From Alphaproteobacteria bacterium (lineage in GTDB: Bacteria; Pseudomonadota; Alphaproteobacteria; Reyranellales; Reyranellaceae), in contig JAHBYP010000001.1 in assembly GCA_019635875.1 (NCBI GenBank), forward strand, positions 1-64,000: a stretch of DNA of 64,000 bases, written 5' to 3'. Each line of letters begins with the position of its first letter. The first letter of the stretch is position 1. Positions 62,835 to 64,000 of this stretch are shown in pieces. The notes beneath the pieces are model-generated. The model saw nothing but the letters and a program-made list of their open reading frames with translations, did no database searches and was not told where the DNA came from. The position numbers were made by a program, and so were the translations under genes.

Positions 62835-63261
62835 CACCGCTTTCGGCAGTTCCGTCGCCAATCTCGCCTATGTGAGGGTCCGCACCGGCGGCTTCATGGA
62901 GCAGGGCGGGGCGGCTGCGCTGACCAGCCCGGCCGCGACGACGGATGTGATCTTCACCACGCTGGGCCTGCGCGCCTCGACGACGTTCGACGTCAAGGGT
63001 GCGACCGTCACGGCGACCGGTACGCTCGGCTGGCGTCATGCCTTCGGCGATGTGACGCCGCTCTCGACGATGCGCCTTGCCGGCGGCGGCAATGCCTTCC
63101 CGATCGGCGGCGTTCCGATCGCCCGCGACGCGGCCGTGGTCGAAGCCGGCGTCAATGTGGCGCTGACGTCAGCCACGACGCTCGGCATCTCCTATGGCGG
63201 CCAGTTCGGCTTAGGAATGTCCGACCACGCCGCCAAGGCCAGCTTCAGCGTCAAGTTCTGA
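62835..63261 (+). pseudogene. Autotransporter outer-membrane barrel, C-terminal fragment
   Basis: About 140 codons: NLAYVRVRTGGFMEQGG, TDVIFTTLGLRASTTFDV, GTLGWRHAFGDVTP, PIARDAAVVEAGVNVALTSATTLGISYGGQFG and the terminal Phe (SFSVKF). This is the end of a type V autotransporter beta-barrel. The N-terminal passenger and most of the barrel are absent; the upstream frame is antisense of the antiporter. The break is at about 62835-62860. Confidence 0.85.
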
Positions 63262-63385
63262 GCGTTCGGCAGTTGAGCATTCCGGCCAGCAGTGGTAGAT
63301 CGTGCCCCCGATGACGTTCGCCGCCACCCGGACCACGCCGAAACCGACCACCACAGGTGGGGCGGTGAAGGTGCGCGCGCGGTAG

Positions 63386-64000
<615 letters not shown>

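Noticed and set aside
51393-63300. Prophage or integrative element with tRNA-derived attachment site
   Set aside because: No integrase, phage structural genes or second copy of the tRNA 3' end seen in the window; only an island by composition is supported.

Overview
The window is GC-rich, densely packed bacterial chromosome. The gene content points to a heterotrophic alphaproteobacterium: IalB-like protein, NnrU, succinyl-CoA:3-oxoacid CoA-transferase, a 17-beta-HSD10-type SDR, PII/CBS/Usp genes with an FNR/FixK-type box, and families of GC-rich palindromic intergenic repeats. No rRNA or other marker fixes the genus; a Rhodospirillales- or Reyranella-like lineage is a guess.

Layout. 1-4.7 kb: fructosamine kinase/LMW-PTP pair, sirtuin, acyl-CoA dehydrogenase, membrane protein. 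4.9-11.1 kb: a conserved membrane/stress locus on the minus strand (DUF4129, DUF4350, MoxR ATPase, DUF58, SpoIIM, RDD), interrupted by a palindromic repeat. 11.3-19.7 kb: Mug glycosylase, DUF1254 protein, orphan GAF-PAS-PAS-PAS histidine kinase, small metabolic genes, RmuC. 19.7-24.7 kb: tandem glycine-zipper proteins separated by an in-frame amber codon, ketone-body CoA-transferase, gamma-glutamyltransferase. 24.8-29.3 kb: acyl-CoA ligase and MaoC-type hydratase facing an IclR regulator with a clear operator and a predicted leaderless start. 29.6-40.7 kb: a replication-protein-like gene, methyltransferases, rlmN, aldehyde dehydrogenase, a decayed DUF433/DUF5615 pair, argG, rhomboid protease.

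41.1-44.5 kb is a sharply AT-richer, tightly coupled three-gene cassette: DUF6884-like+GIY-YIG protein, SIR2-like+P-loop kinase protein, nucleoside 2-deoxyribosyltransferase-like protein. It looks horizontally acquired and is the best candidate for an undescribed nucleotide/NAD-centred conflict system. It is followed by a truncated copy of the 29.6 kb gene fused to half a palindromic repeat.

44.8-51.4 kb returns to ordinary genes (NnrU, aldo/keto reductase, Nudix, hydrolase-cyclase fusion, ZnuA with Zur-like box, ProX, tRNA-Gly). Downstream of tRNA-Gly(GCC), 51.4-62.8 kb is an island of intermediate GC: an AbiEi-like remnant, then low-oxygen/stress genes (two tandem Usp proteins, two DUF1538 proteins with a PII-like and a CBS protein, a P-type ATPase, a zinc alcohol dehydrogenase, an excisionase-like HTH protein). 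It ends in a 5'-truncated KefB-type antiporter joined head to head with a 5'-truncated autotransporter barrel. The window closes in the 5' part of asd.

Two palindromic repeat families (six type I, two type II copies) and a shorter third (two copies) sit between genes throughout.
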